Positions 26,000 through 34,863 of a DNA stretch of 41,841 nucleotides are shown here, one piece after another. The position numbers were made by a program, and so were the translations under genes. Within the stretch, counting starts at the first letter, position 1; each line of letters begins with the position of its first letter. The notes beneath the pieces are model-generated. The model made no database searches and was not told the origin of the DNA. It was given only the letters and a program-made list of their open reading frames with translations. This DNA is from Sphingobacteriales bacterium TSM_CSM. GTDB taxonomy: Bacteria > Bacteroidota > Bacteroidia > Chitinophagales > UBA2359. The stretch lies in NCBI GenBank assembly GCA_002212725.1, contig MTCR01000062.1, positions 1-41,841 on the forward strand, read 5' to 3'.

Positions 26000-26713
26000 A
26001 TGAAATGTAAATTTGTAACTCCGGCAGCCCTGTTGCTGTTGGGAAGTATTTTGTTTGCTTCTTTTACGCTGCGTTTGCCCATACAACGGCTACAGGCAGC
26101 CATTACCACCAAACAGGTAAAAAACGGACAATCAACTACGGTAAAGGCAACAATGTATTACACTGCTGGCGGAAAAATGGTTACCCATTTTACCCAACCG
26201 CGGGAGTATGTTTTGCTGAGCAACAGCAAAGGGGAATACAAAATATACGACCCCCAAAATAATACGGTGCAGCAAAGCCAAAACCAACTGTTTAGCACCG
26301 ATGTTACTTATTTCGGGCATTTTTTAAACAACCGCTCCGGCGATATGGGTTTGCGCAGTATGGGGTTTGCGCTTCTGAACACACGTTTTGACGAAGGCGC
26401 CATGATAACCGAATGGAAACCGCAATTGGTAGATGCCGACTCGCCCTACTATATAGAACTGGTACACGAAAACGGCGAACCTATTTTTATAGGCTACAAA
26501 GATATTGGCGGAAAATACATGCGCAAAGTATTTTTTTACAACTATCAGAAAGTGCAGCAGGTAAACCTGCCCCTTACCATAACCGATATAAACTACCTTG
26601 CCAACGGCGACAGCATTGTGGGGCGCACCCAATATGCCGATTTGTTGGTAAACGAAAATGCCACCGGCAAATACTTTGATTATAAGATACCGCAAAATGC
26701 AAAATTGAAGTAG
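26000..26713 (+). CDS. Exported protein, LolA-like fold suspected
   Basis: A 237-residue protein with an N-terminal signal peptide (about 1-25, hydrophobic core AALLLLGSILFASF). The mature part starts with a helix (PIQRLQAAITTKQ). A series of strands follows, including VKATMYYTAGGKMVTHFTQP, REYVLLSNSKGEYKIYDPQN and the later PYYIELVHENGEPIFIGY. The pattern of a half-barrel with 'YDP' hairpins resembles LolA and outer-membrane lipoprotein-sorting proteins, but I see no decisive motif. I chose ATG 26000, immediately before the signal peptide; the frame is open upstream into fbp but that extension overlaps the coding sequence of fbp. It ends 34 bp before the convergent SGNH-like gene. Confidence 0.8.
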   Translation: MKCKFVTPAALLLLGSILFASFTLRLPIQRLQAAITTKQVKNGQSTTVKATMYYTAGGKMVTHFTQPREYVLLSNSKGEYKIYDPQNNTVQQSQNQLFSTDVTYFGHFLNNRSGDMGLRSMGFALLNTRFDEGAMITEWKPQLVDADSPYYIELVHENGEPIFIGYKDIGGKYMRKVFFYNYQKVQQVNLPLTITDINYLANGDSIVGRTQYADLLVNENATGKYFDYKIPQNAKLK

Positions 26714-26747
26714 CAGTTGCAAGCCGGCTTAATTGCGGTTCATATTT

Positions 26748-27776
26748 TTAATGCGATACGATAGCTTTCGGGCAATGGTAAACAGAGTCTAATATGGCAT
26801 TGGCAACATGAGGGCGGTAGTGCGATTCTTCGTAGAAGTTTTGAATGTGACAGGTAAATTCGTTTTCGCCCGAAAAATCATATAGCCTGTTGCCGAATAT
26901 ATTTTGGAGTATCTCCCGGTCGTCGGGCGAAAATGTGATTTGGTCATACAAAGGACTTATAATAATTTTGTAATCGGTATGGTGGAGGTCGAAAATGCGT
27001 TTTATATCTTGTAGCATTTTTACATGTCTGGGCTGTATTCGGTTTACGGTATCGGTTCTTTGCCCCGGAGAGGCGTAAAAAATGGCTGCTTTATTTTTGT
27101 AATATTGTTGCGGATTTACACTCAGTTCATGGTCGAGGTCATCGTACAAAACCTCGTTGGTTACAGGGTTAAAGGAAATTCTGCTAAACATGATATAAAG
27201 CGAAGTGCCTTGGCTCAATTGCCGCGTAAAATAATACCGGAGATAATGGTAAAGAAATTTGGGGTTAAAAAAATCTTTTATAAATACGAGGTAATAGCCA
27301 ATATAACTCGCCCCCGATATGGCAGGATGGCTAATGTATATATGGCTATCGGTTTTAGTATTGCGTTCATCAAAGGACACATTATGGCACAGAACAACCA
27401 ATGCATTATGAATATCAGCGCCTTTTTCATGCAAAAAGAACAGTTTACGTCTTATTCCGAAAACAGTTTCGCCGCTTGCATCAAAGGAGAATGGGCTGTC
27501 GTTTGGCTGAAGGTAATTTTTCCAGGTTGAAGGTTTAAAGGCATTAGAGCGCGAACTGCCAAAAATAAAAGAGTTGTAGTGATACTTGTTATAATTTTTG
27601 AGGTAGGTTTCGGTGGCAATAAACTCTCGGTTGAGGGTTGCTACCGGATAAGAGTAGTTTGAGTAGTGACGAACAACCCTGAACGGGTCTAATAACAGAA
27701 AAAGCGAAATGCCCAAAGCCGCATAGAGGAAAATGGGCAGTAAGAACAGGAGTGTATCAGAAAGGTACTGTTTCAT
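26748..27776 (-). CDS. SGNH/DltD-like partner of the adjacent MBOAT acyltransferase
   Basis: A 342-residue protein with one N-terminal membrane helix (about 7-30) and a periplasmic domain. It carries FIFGSSRSNAF (G73-S74-S75-R76), the position of the nucleophile loop in DltD/AlgJ/AlgX-type SGNH proteins, and near the C-terminus YEESHYRPH (E316, H319), matching the late His motif, with Glu where Asp is usual. It starts two bases after the MBOAT stop codon. Such two-gene units acylate cell-surface polymers: the MBOAT passes the acyl group across the membrane and the SGNH-like partner delivers it to the polymer. The target here is unknown. The SGNH assignment is by motif and context, not by overall similarity. 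Confidence 0.85.
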   Translation of the reverse strand: MKQYLSDTLLFLLPIFLYAALGISLFLLLDPFRVVRHYSNYSYPVATLNREFIATETYLKNYNKYHYNSFIFGSSRSNAFKPSTWKNYLQPNDSPFSFDASGETVFGIRRKLFFLHEKGADIHNALVVLCHNVSFDERNTKTDSHIYISHPAISGASYIGYYLVFIKDFFNPKFLYHYLRYYFTRQLSQGTSLYIMFSRISFNPVTNEVLYDDLDHELSVNPQQYYKNKAAIFYASPGQRTDTVNRIQPRHVKMLQDIKRIFDLHHTDYKIIISPLYDQITFSPDDREILQNIFGNRLYDFSGENEFTCHIQNFYEESHYRPHVANAILDSVYHCPKAIVSH

Positions 27777-27778
27777 AT

Positions 27779-29215
27779 TTAAAACTGGAAATAGATAAAG
27801 GGTTGTTGTTTAGTGCCAAAGAGGTAAATAAGTACAATTAATGTGTAATAAAAACTCCATCGGGCAAATCGGGACTTTTGTATCATGGTTTTTGCAATAG
27901 CAAAAGGTTCGTCTCTTCCGGCCCATTCAATAGTTATAAAGAACAACAGGAGCAGCAGTAAATGTGCAGGTAGTATTTGTGGAATTTCGAATAAGCTAAC
28001 CGAAAAAATACCGCTGATATAACCGATTGCCTGTTCTAAGGTGGCAGCCCTGAAAAAAACCCAGGCAAGCATGGTAAGACAAAAAGTGCTGAGCATTTGC
28101 CAAAGTTCATAAACTGATGGAAAGGTTTTGTTTTCGGCAACTATGGTAAGGTGGGTTCTGTTTTTACCCAGTAACAGCAATGGTAAAAAATACAGCGCAT
28201 TGAGCGCTCCCCATACAATAAAAGTATAATTGGCGCCATGCCAGAAACCGCTTAACAGAAACAACACCATAATATTTCGCAGTTTGGCAAGCATGGTTCC
28301 CCGACTGCCGCCCATTGGTATATAAACATAATCTCTGAACCATGTGGAGAGTGAAATATGCCATCGGCGCCAAAATTCGGCTATATCTCTTGAAAAGTAG
28401 GGATAAGCGAAGTTCCGCATGAGAGAAAAACCAAATAACCTGCCGGTTCCGATGGCAATATCAGAGTAGCCCGAAAAATCGCCGTAAATCTGGAAGGCAA
28501 AAAACAAGGCACCCAACAACAGGGTACTGCCGCCGTAGGCATCGGGTTGGGCAAAAATTTTATCGGCATAAACAGCACAATTATCGGCAATTACCATTTT
28601 TTTAAACAATCCCCAAAGTATTTGCCGCATACCGCTAGCAGCCTTATGGTAGCTGAAAACCCTTTGCGTATAAAATTGTGGCAACAGGTTGGCGGCTCTT
28701 TCAATAGGGCCGGCAACCAACTGCGGGAAAAAACTGACAAAAGCGGCAAAATCAATAAAATTACGGGTAGGTTCAATTTTTTTTCTATATACATCAATGC
28801 TGTAACTGAGCGTTTGGAAGGTATAAAAACTAATTCCAACCGGCAATATAATCTGGAGGGTACTGATATGCAGGTTGCAGCCCAATAGCGTAAATGCCTG
28901 TACAAAACTTTGTGTAAAAAAGTTGTAATACTTAAAGAAAAAAAGCAACCCCAGGTTGCCTGCAATGCTGGCTGCCAGCAGCATGTTGCGGTGCTGTTTG
29001 TTGGTTTGCTTTTGCAAAGCAAGCCCTACCAAAAAATCGAGCAGGGTACTTGCAAACATAAGCCACAAGAAACGCCAGTTCCACCAACCATAAAATATAT
29101 AACTTGCCAAAAGAATAATGAAATTTTGCAAACGCAGTCCATATTTTGCCGATGCCCAAAAAAGCGCAAATACAACAGGAAGAAAAACCGCAAAATCTAT
29201 AGAGTTAAAGGGCAT
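27779..29215 (-). CDS. MBOAT family membrane O-acyltransferase (AlgI/DltB/PatA-like)
   Basis: A 478-residue integral membrane protein with about 10-12 membrane segments. It opens with FNSIDFAVFLPVVF, the usual AlgI-type start, and contains LASYIFYGWWNWRFL, PVGISFYTFQTLSYSIDVYR, FVSFFPQLVAGPIERA and FQIYGDFSGYSDIAIG. The catalytic region is FWRRWHISLSTWFRDYVYIP (H286), then LSGFWHGANYTF with the invariant MBOAT histidine H326. It catalyses O-acylation of an extracellular polysaccharide or other surface polymer using an acyl donor taken through the membrane. It is the first gene of a pair with the SGNH-like partner. A TATGTTTG box lies 68 bp upstream. Confidence 0.95.
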   Translation of the reverse strand: MPFNSIDFAVFLPVVFALFWASAKYGLRLQNFIILLASYIFYGWWNWRFLWLMFASTLLDFLVGLALQKQTNKQHRNMLLAASIAGNLGLLFFFKYYNFFTQSFVQAFTLLGCNLHISTLQIILPVGISFYTFQTLSYSIDVYRKKIEPTRNFIDFAAFVSFFPQLVAGPIERAANLLPQFYTQRVFSYHKAASGMRQILWGLFKKMVIADNCAVYADKIFAQPDAYGGSTLLLGALFFAFQIYGDFSGYSDIAIGTGRLFGFSLMRNFAYPYFSRDIAEFWRRWHISLSTWFRDYVYIPMGGSRGTMLAKLRNIMVLFLLSGFWHGANYTFIVWGALNALYFLPLLLLGKNRTHLTIVAENKTFPSVYELWQMLSTFCLTMLAWVFFRAATLEQAIGYISGIFSVSLFEIPQILPAHLLLLLLFFITIEWAGRDEPFAIAKTMIQKSRFARWSFYYTLIVLIYLFGTKQQPFIYFQF

Positions 29216-29282
29216 ATAAACAGGATATTAAACCAATGCTATATTGATGCAATATTTCAATCATAGGCGTGTATGCCAAATG

Positions 29283-29290
29283 CAAACATA
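29283..29290 (-). promoter_or_regulatory. Candidate -7 element (TATGTTTG) for the MBOAT pair
   Basis: TATGTTTG on the minus strand lies 68 bp before the MBOAT ATG at 29215. No -33 TTG is seen at suitable distance. It is back to back with the promoter of the transglutaminase-like gene. Confidence 0.3.
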
Positions 29291-29364
29291 CGCACTTTTA
29301 CCGGTGTTTGGCATGTTGGGCGGGGTAAATGCAAACGTCAAATGCGGTTAATACTCCGCGGTTA

Positions 29365-29394
29365 TTGTATGTCGGCTTATTTCTTTTACCTTTG
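29365..29394 (+). promoter_or_regulatory. Good Bacteroidota promoter match before the transglutaminase-like gene
   Basis: TTG (29365-29367), a 19-base spacer and TACCTTTG (29387-29394) form one of the two best -33/-7 matches in the window. The predicted transcription start falls at about 29398-29401, next to the ATG at 29402. It argues that more upstream start codons in the same frame (29273, 29342, 29369) are not used. Confidence 0.6.
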
Positions 29395-29401
29395 TATTGC
29401 A

Positions 29402-30973
29402 ATGGGCATAAGTTTGGCTTGGGTAAAGCGAAATTTTATTTATGGCGCAGGTATGGTGTTTGTTGTTTTGCAAATTTTTTGCAAAACAAATCCGGCACCG
29501 TTGCCGGAAAAGCATACCTCGTTGGGACTGCAAGAGGTAAGTGTGCAAATTGGGGCAGCACAACCGCTAAATATGGCATTTGTTATTGAAAACCGCAGCG
29601 CCGACACCGCTGCTTTCCGCTTAAAAGTAAATAACAATTTGTTTTATGATGCTGAAGAACTTATAAAGGCTGTAAAGCAATTGCCCGATACCCGCTATGG
29701 CGAGTCTGACTATGAAAAAGCATGGCAACTGGTAAGCAACGATATAACTTTTTACCACCCGCTTACGCAGGCAGCATGGCAGCACAACCCCCTGCTGCTG
29801 TTTAACTCTATTGGTTTTGGGCAATGTGATGATTTGGCAATTACGCTTGCACAACTTTGGACGATTATGGGCTACAAATCGCGCGTGTGGGGTTTAAACG
29901 GACATGTAGTTCCCGAAGTTTATGCCAATAACCGTTGGCAAATGTATGACCCCTCTTACAGGGTGTATTATGCTTTGTCTCCACAAACCAATTTAATTGC
30001 TTCGGTAGAAAACCTTGCAGAAAATGCAGGACTGGTAACCGAAGGCGGTAGCCTTTTTACCTTTAATGCTGCTTCTGATGCCCGCGTGCAGTTTTTCAGG
30101 TTTTCTGGTGTTGTTGCAAAACGCTATACTTCGGCTATAGACAATTACATTATTCCGCCCGACTACTACCAGTTCCACAGTCAGCACCTGCCACCGCCGT
30201 TTACACTTCCGCCCAAATCCAAACTCATGTTTCCGGTACTTGTTGACAGTGCAATTTGTACTACTCCGCTATCCGAAATAGCCTACGCGCAGGCCGTTCT
30301 TACCCTGCCGGCAAATACTAAGGGCAGAATTGTGCAGCAACCCCTGTTGCTTACAGCTATTTTGGGACAGGGCAAGCTTAAAATTGGAGGGCTGGTGAAA
30401 GAAATGCCGCAAAATTTTCTTGAACAAAAAGTTGATTTGGACAGCCTGCAAAAGCAACAAACCGAAATTTTAGAAAGCAACTCACCCGTTAAGTTGGTTT
30501 ACCTCATAAACTGGCATTTGGTTAAGCCGCAAAAAAACAACCATGTTTACCTTAAAGGAACAAACGTGGCATCTTGCAACACCGCGCTCATTGCCGTTCC
30601 CGATGGGCTGCAGCTAAACCGGCAAATAACCCTGCCCGTAAATGCGCCTTTAACAGAAAATAATTACAGACATTTTATTTCGGGGCGCTATTTGTGGCAG
30701 GGTAAACTTCAAAGTGCAACCTCAGTATCAGATTTATTAGATGCAGTTCAAATTTTTTATGCCACACACCCCACTTATACCGCTGCAGATAAAACACTTT
30801 ATTTTGAGCTAACACAACTTAACCTTTGCAATTTGCTGAATACAAATACTGCTGCCAAAACCGAAGCCGCTCTGTTAAACCTATGTAAAAACGGGCATTT
30901 TGAATTTTTACTCTCACTTTTTGTTACTTTGCCGGTAAATCAATTGCAACAGTTGTTGGAAAAAGCAAATTGA
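29402..30973 (+). CDS. Exported or membrane-anchored transglutaminase-like protein
   Basis: A protein of 523 residues from ATG 29402. A basic N-terminus (WVKRN) precedes one hydrophobic segment (about 10-26, FIYGAGMVFVVLQIFC), suggesting an anchor or signal. The transglutaminase core has the full triad: C142 in GFGQCDDLAITLAQLW, H168 in LNGHVVPEVY and D183 in MYDPSY. Such domains act as cysteine proteases or acyl-transferring enzymes in bacteria. The C-terminal half (about 250-523) is unrecognised beta-rich sequence. I chose 29402 because a strong promoter lies immediately upstream; the frame is open to an ATG at 29273, and 29342, 29369 and 29453 are alternatives. It diverges from the MBOAT pair and is followed after 81 bp by an SGNH hydrolase, so a role in the same envelope process is likely. 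Confidence 0.85.
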   Translation: MGISLAWVKRNFIYGAGMVFVVLQIFCKTNPAPLPEKHTSLGLQEVSVQIGAAQPLNMAFVIENRSADTAAFRLKVNNNLFYDAEELIKAVKQLPDTRYGESDYEKAWQLVSNDITFYHPLTQAAWQHNPLLLFNSIGFGQCDDLAITLAQLWTIMGYKSRVWGLNGHVVPEVYANNRWQMYDPSYRVYYALSPQTNLIASVENLAENAGLVTEGGSLFTFNAASDARVQFFRFSGVVAKRYTSAIDNYIIPPDYYQFHSQHLPPPFTLPPKSKLMFPVLVDSAICTTPLSEIAYAQAVLTLPANTKGRIVQQPLLLTAILGQGKLKIGGLVKEMPQNFLEQKVDLDSLQKQQTEILESNSPVKLVYLINWHLVKPQKNNHVYLKGTNVASCNTALIAVPDGLQLNRQITLPVNAPLTENNYRHFISGRYLWQGKLQSATSVSDLLDAVQIFYATHPTYTAADKTLYFELTQLNLCNLLNTNTAAKTEAALLNLCKNGHFEFLLSLFVTLPVNQLQQLLEKAN

Positions 30974-31054
30974 TTTTCAACCAATTATGTGTGAATTATT
31001 TATTGTCAACTTATTTCTTAGTGTGATTAATGCCAACCATTACCCATAACCTGT

Positions 31055-32257
31055 ATGCCTATGAAAAGTATTGCTGTATCTGCCCTTGCATTATTTTGTT
31101 TTACCCTTTTTGCGCTTATAATTACGCCCTGCTATCTTAATGCCGAATTTCATGCCCTCTTATGGGCATTTTTAAGGGTAGGCGCGCTTGTTGCTGCATT
31201 GGGCAGTGGTGCTGCTTGTGTATTTGGTTTGTACCGGCATCGGTTTTCTGAACTGGCAACAGGTTGTTCTTTGCTTGTATTTGCTGTCTTTGCAACCTTT
31301 GTGTTGCTTGAAATATTTTTTATGTTTTACCCCTACACATTTGGTTCCGGTAAAACCCTAAGTTCAAAGCTTTGGGTAAAATGGTACTGGCATACCAACA
31401 GTTTAGGATACCGCGATGAAGAAGTGCGCTTGCCCGAAGCCAACAACACCTGCAATGTTGCAATAGTTGGCGACTCTTTTACCGCAGGGGTGGGAATTAA
31501 CCACCCCGAAATGCGTTTTACCAATGTGTTGCAAAGCAAATTGCCTGCCGGTTACCGTGTTTTTAACCTTGGAGTTCCGGGGGCCGATACTCCTGATGAA
31601 TACCAAAACCTGCTTAACTTTCCGGCCAGGGCAGACCTTATTGTATTGGTGCATTATATTAACGATGCCGAATACCTTACAAAGTTGCCTGCTATGCCCG
31701 ATGCACAGCAGCAGCAAACTAAAAAGGGCACAGAAGAATGGTTTTGGGTGAAACATTCTTTTGCCGTTAATTATGTTTATTATAAATCAATGCAGTTAAA
31801 GCAAAAATGGCAGTTTGCCGCGCATTTCAAAGAGCAAAACAGGTCTTTGTATGAATACCTGCGCACCAATGAAAGCACCCGCCAATTATCTGAAAACTGT
31901 TATTTACAGCCGGCTTGCATGGAAAAACATTTACAAAACCTGAACCGGTTTGTGAATTATGCTAACGGGCAATGCATTCCGCTTGTTGTAATACTATTTC
32001 CTAAATTGACCGATGATTTTATTGATTTTAGCGACAACTATATTAATCAGCCCATAGCAGCACAACTGCAACAATGGGGTATTACTGTGTTTAATGTTTA
32101 TGATTTGGCTAAAGAATTGCCGGAGTATGACCGGCGTGTAAATCGCAGCGATTATCACCCAAGCGCCCGGTTACATTGGGCAACCGGAAGCCGGTTTTAC
32201 GACTTTTTGTCAGCCAACCATATTTTACCTTTAAACTGCCCGGTTCGTGGTAATTGA
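31055..32257 (+). CDS. Membrane-anchored SGNH/GDSL hydrolase-like protein
   Basis: A 400-residue protein with about three membrane helices at the N-terminus (about 5-28, 35-60, 70-95) and a C-terminal SGNH domain. The blocks are clear: VGDSFTAGVG with nucleophile S141, FNLGVPGADTPDEY with the oxyanion glycine, HYINDAEY with N203, and SDYHPSARLH with D366 and H368. The catalytic residues are thus intact. The domain would face the periplasm and probably adds or removes acyl groups on a polysaccharide. ATG 31055 and 31061 are both possible starts. It is on the same strand as the transglutaminase-like gene, opposite to the MBOAT pair. Confidence 0.9.
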   Translation: MPMKSIAVSALALFCFTLFALIITPCYLNAEFHALLWAFLRVGALVAALGSGAACVFGLYRHRFSELATGCSLLVFAVFATFVLLEIFFMFYPYTFGSGKTLSSKLWVKWYWHTNSLGYRDEEVRLPEANNTCNVAIVGDSFTAGVGINHPEMRFTNVLQSKLPAGYRVFNLGVPGADTPDEYQNLLNFPARADLIVLVHYINDAEYLTKLPAMPDAQQQQTKKGTEEWFWVKHSFAVNYVYYKSMQLKQKWQFAAHFKEQNRSLYEYLRTNESTRQLSENCYLQPACMEKHLQNLNRFVNYANGQCIPLVVILFPKLTDDFIDFSDNYINQPIAAQLQQWGITVFNVYDLAKELPEYDRRVNRSDYHPSARLHWATGSRFYDFLSANHILPLNCPVRGN

Positions 32258-32361
32258 GCAAGCACTTTAACTGTTTGTTTTACAGCAGGAACCGCCCGCA
32301 AAAGGCTGTGCGGTGTGTGCGGCAAATATTCTAGGCAACCATGAATTATGCCATCCCTTGT

Positions 32362-32387
32362 TGTAGTCATTAACTCCAATGACTACA
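32362..32387. terminator. Hairpin between convergent genes, possible bidirectional terminator
   Basis: TGTAGTCATT (32362-32371) and AATGACTACA (32378-32387) form a perfect 10-bp stem with a six-base loop. It lies between the stop codons of the SGNH hydrolase and comEC genes, where a two-way terminator is expected. No U-tract is present on either side. Confidence 0.5.
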
Positions 32388-32395
32388 CCGGGCAA

Positions 32396-34537
32396 TTACC
32401 AGTTTCGTACAAATGCTCCTTTTTCGTAGGTGTTATATACCGGAATGCGGAGGCTGTCGGCTTCGGCAGTCCATTTTCGGGCTAACCAGCCTTTATTTGA
32501 GCCATCAATAATAAGGGTATCAAAGGTAAAGCAGTGTTGCAGTTGTTCTAATGGAGCGTTACAGTTTTGGGTAAGTATGCCCAGATGAAGCGCTATTTTT
32601 TGAGCGGTTGGTTGAGGGCAATAATCAGCCGAGTCGGCAAGCAGTAGCATTTTATGGTTAAAAAACTGTAAAAAAGGCAACTGCAAAAACAGGTTTTGAG
32701 CAAACAGGGTAGGAGTTGGCGCTGTTTGCGGCAGGTTTTCGGGTTCAAGGGGCAGGTATTGCCGTTTGTTTATAGGCGGCCGGCCGGCAACGGTGGCAGG
32801 TGCATCTGTAAATTGTTCCATGCCTGCGCTGTCTGCTATTACCACGGCATTGTATCCTTTTACCAACTCAATGGCAGTGGCGTTTTTAAGTTGATAGATG
32901 CAAATTTCCCGGTATTGCAAATGCCGGTATTTGGCCACCGCCCAGCCCGATGTCAGCAGCAACAGTGCCAGCAACGACCACTTCATGTATTTTACCTGCC
33001 TGTACAGGAAAAAAAACGTAGCCAACGCAATAAAAACATATAATAACAGCATTTCGGTGTGCGATACCGATAAACCCTGCACTACCGAAAAAGGCAACTG
33101 CTGCACATAGTACAAATAGGTGTTGAGTGCCTTAATGCCCCAGCTCAGCAGCAAACCCAGCAATTTGGCTATTGGCGTAAACGGCGAAATGAGGAAAAAC
33201 ACAAAACCAAGTTGCAGAACAATACCCGATAACGGAACAGCCACCAAATTGGCAAGCAAAAAGTAACTGGGAAACTGGTTAAAATAATACAAGGTAAGCG
33301 GCGTTGTTGCCAACTGCGCAGCCAGTGTTACCGAACTAAGCTGCCATATTTTGTCTAAATACTTGTTTTGTACGCTGAACTGTTCGTAAAACCTGGGCTG
33401 ATAAAAAATGATGCCCGCTACTGCGGCATACGACAACTGAAACCCGATGCGGGTAATTAAAAACGGGTCAATACATAGCAGCAGCAAGGCCGACGTAGCA
33501 ATAATATTGTACGAATTGGTACGCCGGTTAAATAACTGTGCCAAAGAGAAAAAGGTAAACATAGCGGCAGAACGGCTAACCGAAGGCGGTAAACCCGATA
33601 ACAGGGCATACAGCCACACAATGCCAATTAATAAAACCATTTTTACCCAAATACCCCACCGGCCGCGGCGGTCTAAGAAAAACAGCAGGCTGCCGGCTGC
33701 CAGGTAAATAATGCCCACATGTAAGCCCGATACTGCCAAAACATGTATTGTTCCGGTATGCGAGTAGGTTTGCTGCATATCATCTTGCAAAAACTGCGTA
33801 TAACCCAGCAGCAAGGCTGCCGCCACCGCTTTTTCATCGGCGCCCGGTATATAGCGGTTAATGGCGTTTATAAAATAGGTGCGCAAAACATATACAAATG
33901 AAAACAGCCGGTTTCCGGTGTTTACCGGTAATTGGTGGTACATGCCTTGTTTTATATAGCCCTGTTGGTAAATTTGCTGGTATGCCAGGTATTGTTTATA
34001 GTTAAACTCGCCCGGGTTTTTGGGCGGGGCAATGTTGGTAAAACGGGCTTTGGCCAGCAGCACATCGCCATACTTTAACCGGCCGGCAAGGCTGTCTTTG
34101 GCAAAATATAGCAGCGCCTTGCCTTCGGTATTTTGGGTTGATGTGCCGTTGTGTACTTCCAGAATTGCTGCCTCTGCCTTATAGGAGCGGTCTTTTTCAA
34201 TAAGCGGCTCGTTCAGGCGCATCAGTACAAACGAAGAATCGGACAAAAACCTGCTGAAATGCCCCGGCCGTTCCAACTGCCGGTGTTGTTGTGTAATGCT
34301 AAAGCCGCACACCAGCAGCAATACCGATAACAACGCACCAAACAACCATTGCCATCCGTAGCTTTTTTCCCACAGGCGCCAGTTGCCCAACAACAGCAGG
34401 CAAACCCAAAGGCTAAGGGCAAAAAAGGGCAGGTGCCACCAGTTTACCGGCGTATAAATGGCCAGCAATATGCCGCCCGTAAAAGGCAGCAGCAGCCTTA
34501 GCGCGGGTAATTCTTCCCAGTTAATTATTTGTTGCAT
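32396..34537 (-). CDS. comEC: ComEC/Rec2 family DNA-uptake channel protein
   Basis: A 713-residue integral membrane protein, the predicted channel for single-stranded DNA entry during natural transformation. The N-terminal part (about 15-200) has three membrane helices and a DUF4131 domain (KNPGEFNYKQYLAYQQIY). The competence domain (about 225-500) holds HTGTIHVLAVSGLHVGII (about 258-275), LLSGLPPSVSRSAAMF and DPFLITRIGFQLSYAAV. In the C-terminal region (about 545-713) the metallo-beta-lactamase-like domain lacks HxHxDH, leaving a reduced form. From memory this reduced form is common in Bacteroidota. No other com genes are nearby. The start is ATG 34537-34535. Confidence 0.95.
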   Translation of the reverse strand: MQQIINWEELPALRLLLPFTGGILLAIYTPVNWWHLPFFALSLWVCLLLLGNWRLWEKSYGWQWLFGALLSVLLLVCGFSITQQHRQLERPGHFSRFLSDSSFVLMRLNEPLIEKDRSYKAEAAILEVHNGTSTQNTEGKALLYFAKDSLAGRLKYGDVLLAKARFTNIAPPKNPGEFNYKQYLAYQQIYQQGYIKQGMYHQLPVNTGNRLFSFVYVLRTYFINAINRYIPGADEKAVAAALLLGYTQFLQDDMQQTYSHTGTIHVLAVSGLHVGIIYLAAGSLLFFLDRRGRWGIWVKMVLLIGIVWLYALLSGLPPSVSRSAAMFTFFSLAQLFNRRTNSYNIIATSALLLLCIDPFLITRIGFQLSYAAVAGIIFYQPRFYEQFSVQNKYLDKIWQLSSVTLAAQLATTPLTLYYFNQFPSYFLLANLVAVPLSGIVLQLGFVFFLISPFTPIAKLLGLLLSWGIKALNTYLYYVQQLPFSVVQGLSVSHTEMLLLYVFIALATFFFLYRQVKYMKWSLLALLLLTSGWAVAKYRHLQYREICIYQLKNATAIELVKGYNAVVIADSAGMEQFTDAPATVAGRPPINKRQYLPLEPENLPQTAPTPTLFAQNLFLQLPFLQFFNHKMLLLADSADYCPQPTAQKIALHLGILTQNCNAPLEQLQHCFTFDTLIIDGSNKGWLARKWTAEADSLRIPVYNTYEKGAFVRNW

Positions 34538-34599
34538 ACAAAGAAGTGGTGTTGTGTAAACGGGTAAAACAGGCGGCAGCGTGCTATATGCCGTTGCTG

Positions 34600-34629
34600 T
34601 TTGGCTTCTTAGAGCAAATTATATATTTG
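34600..34629 (+). promoter_or_regulatory. Good Bacteroidota promoter match without an adjacent gene
   Basis: TTTG (34600-34603), an 18-base spacer and TATATTTG (34622-34629) match both promoter elements. The next gene start on this strand is at 34904, so the transcript would begin with a leader of about 270 bases or be a separate short RNA. Confidence 0.5.
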
Positions 34630-34855
34630 CCGTTTAAACGAATTTGAAAAAAATATGCCCCATAAATGCCTTACTAATTACCGCCCATTTCTGTTGCCCA
34701 ATATGCCGGCTCAAATATACACATCTGCTTTATGATGTTTGCAAATAAAACCAATATTTACATACTATACAGGATAATAAATGCAAATTCATCGGGCCGA
34801 ATAGTTTTATTTGAGAAACCGGTTGCCGGTAAATCCAAAATCTGCTATTACTTAT

Positions 34856-34863
34856 TACATTTG
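34856..34863 (+). promoter_or_regulatory. Candidate -7 element (TACATTTG) for the propeller protein gene
   Basis: TACATTTG matches TAnnTTTG and lies 40 bp before the ATG at 34904. A -33 TTG is not found at normal spacing. Confidence 0.4.

Noticed and set aside
34655..34735. 26-codon frame after the promoter at 34600-34629
   Set aside because: Too short and without recognisable features to support without comparative data.
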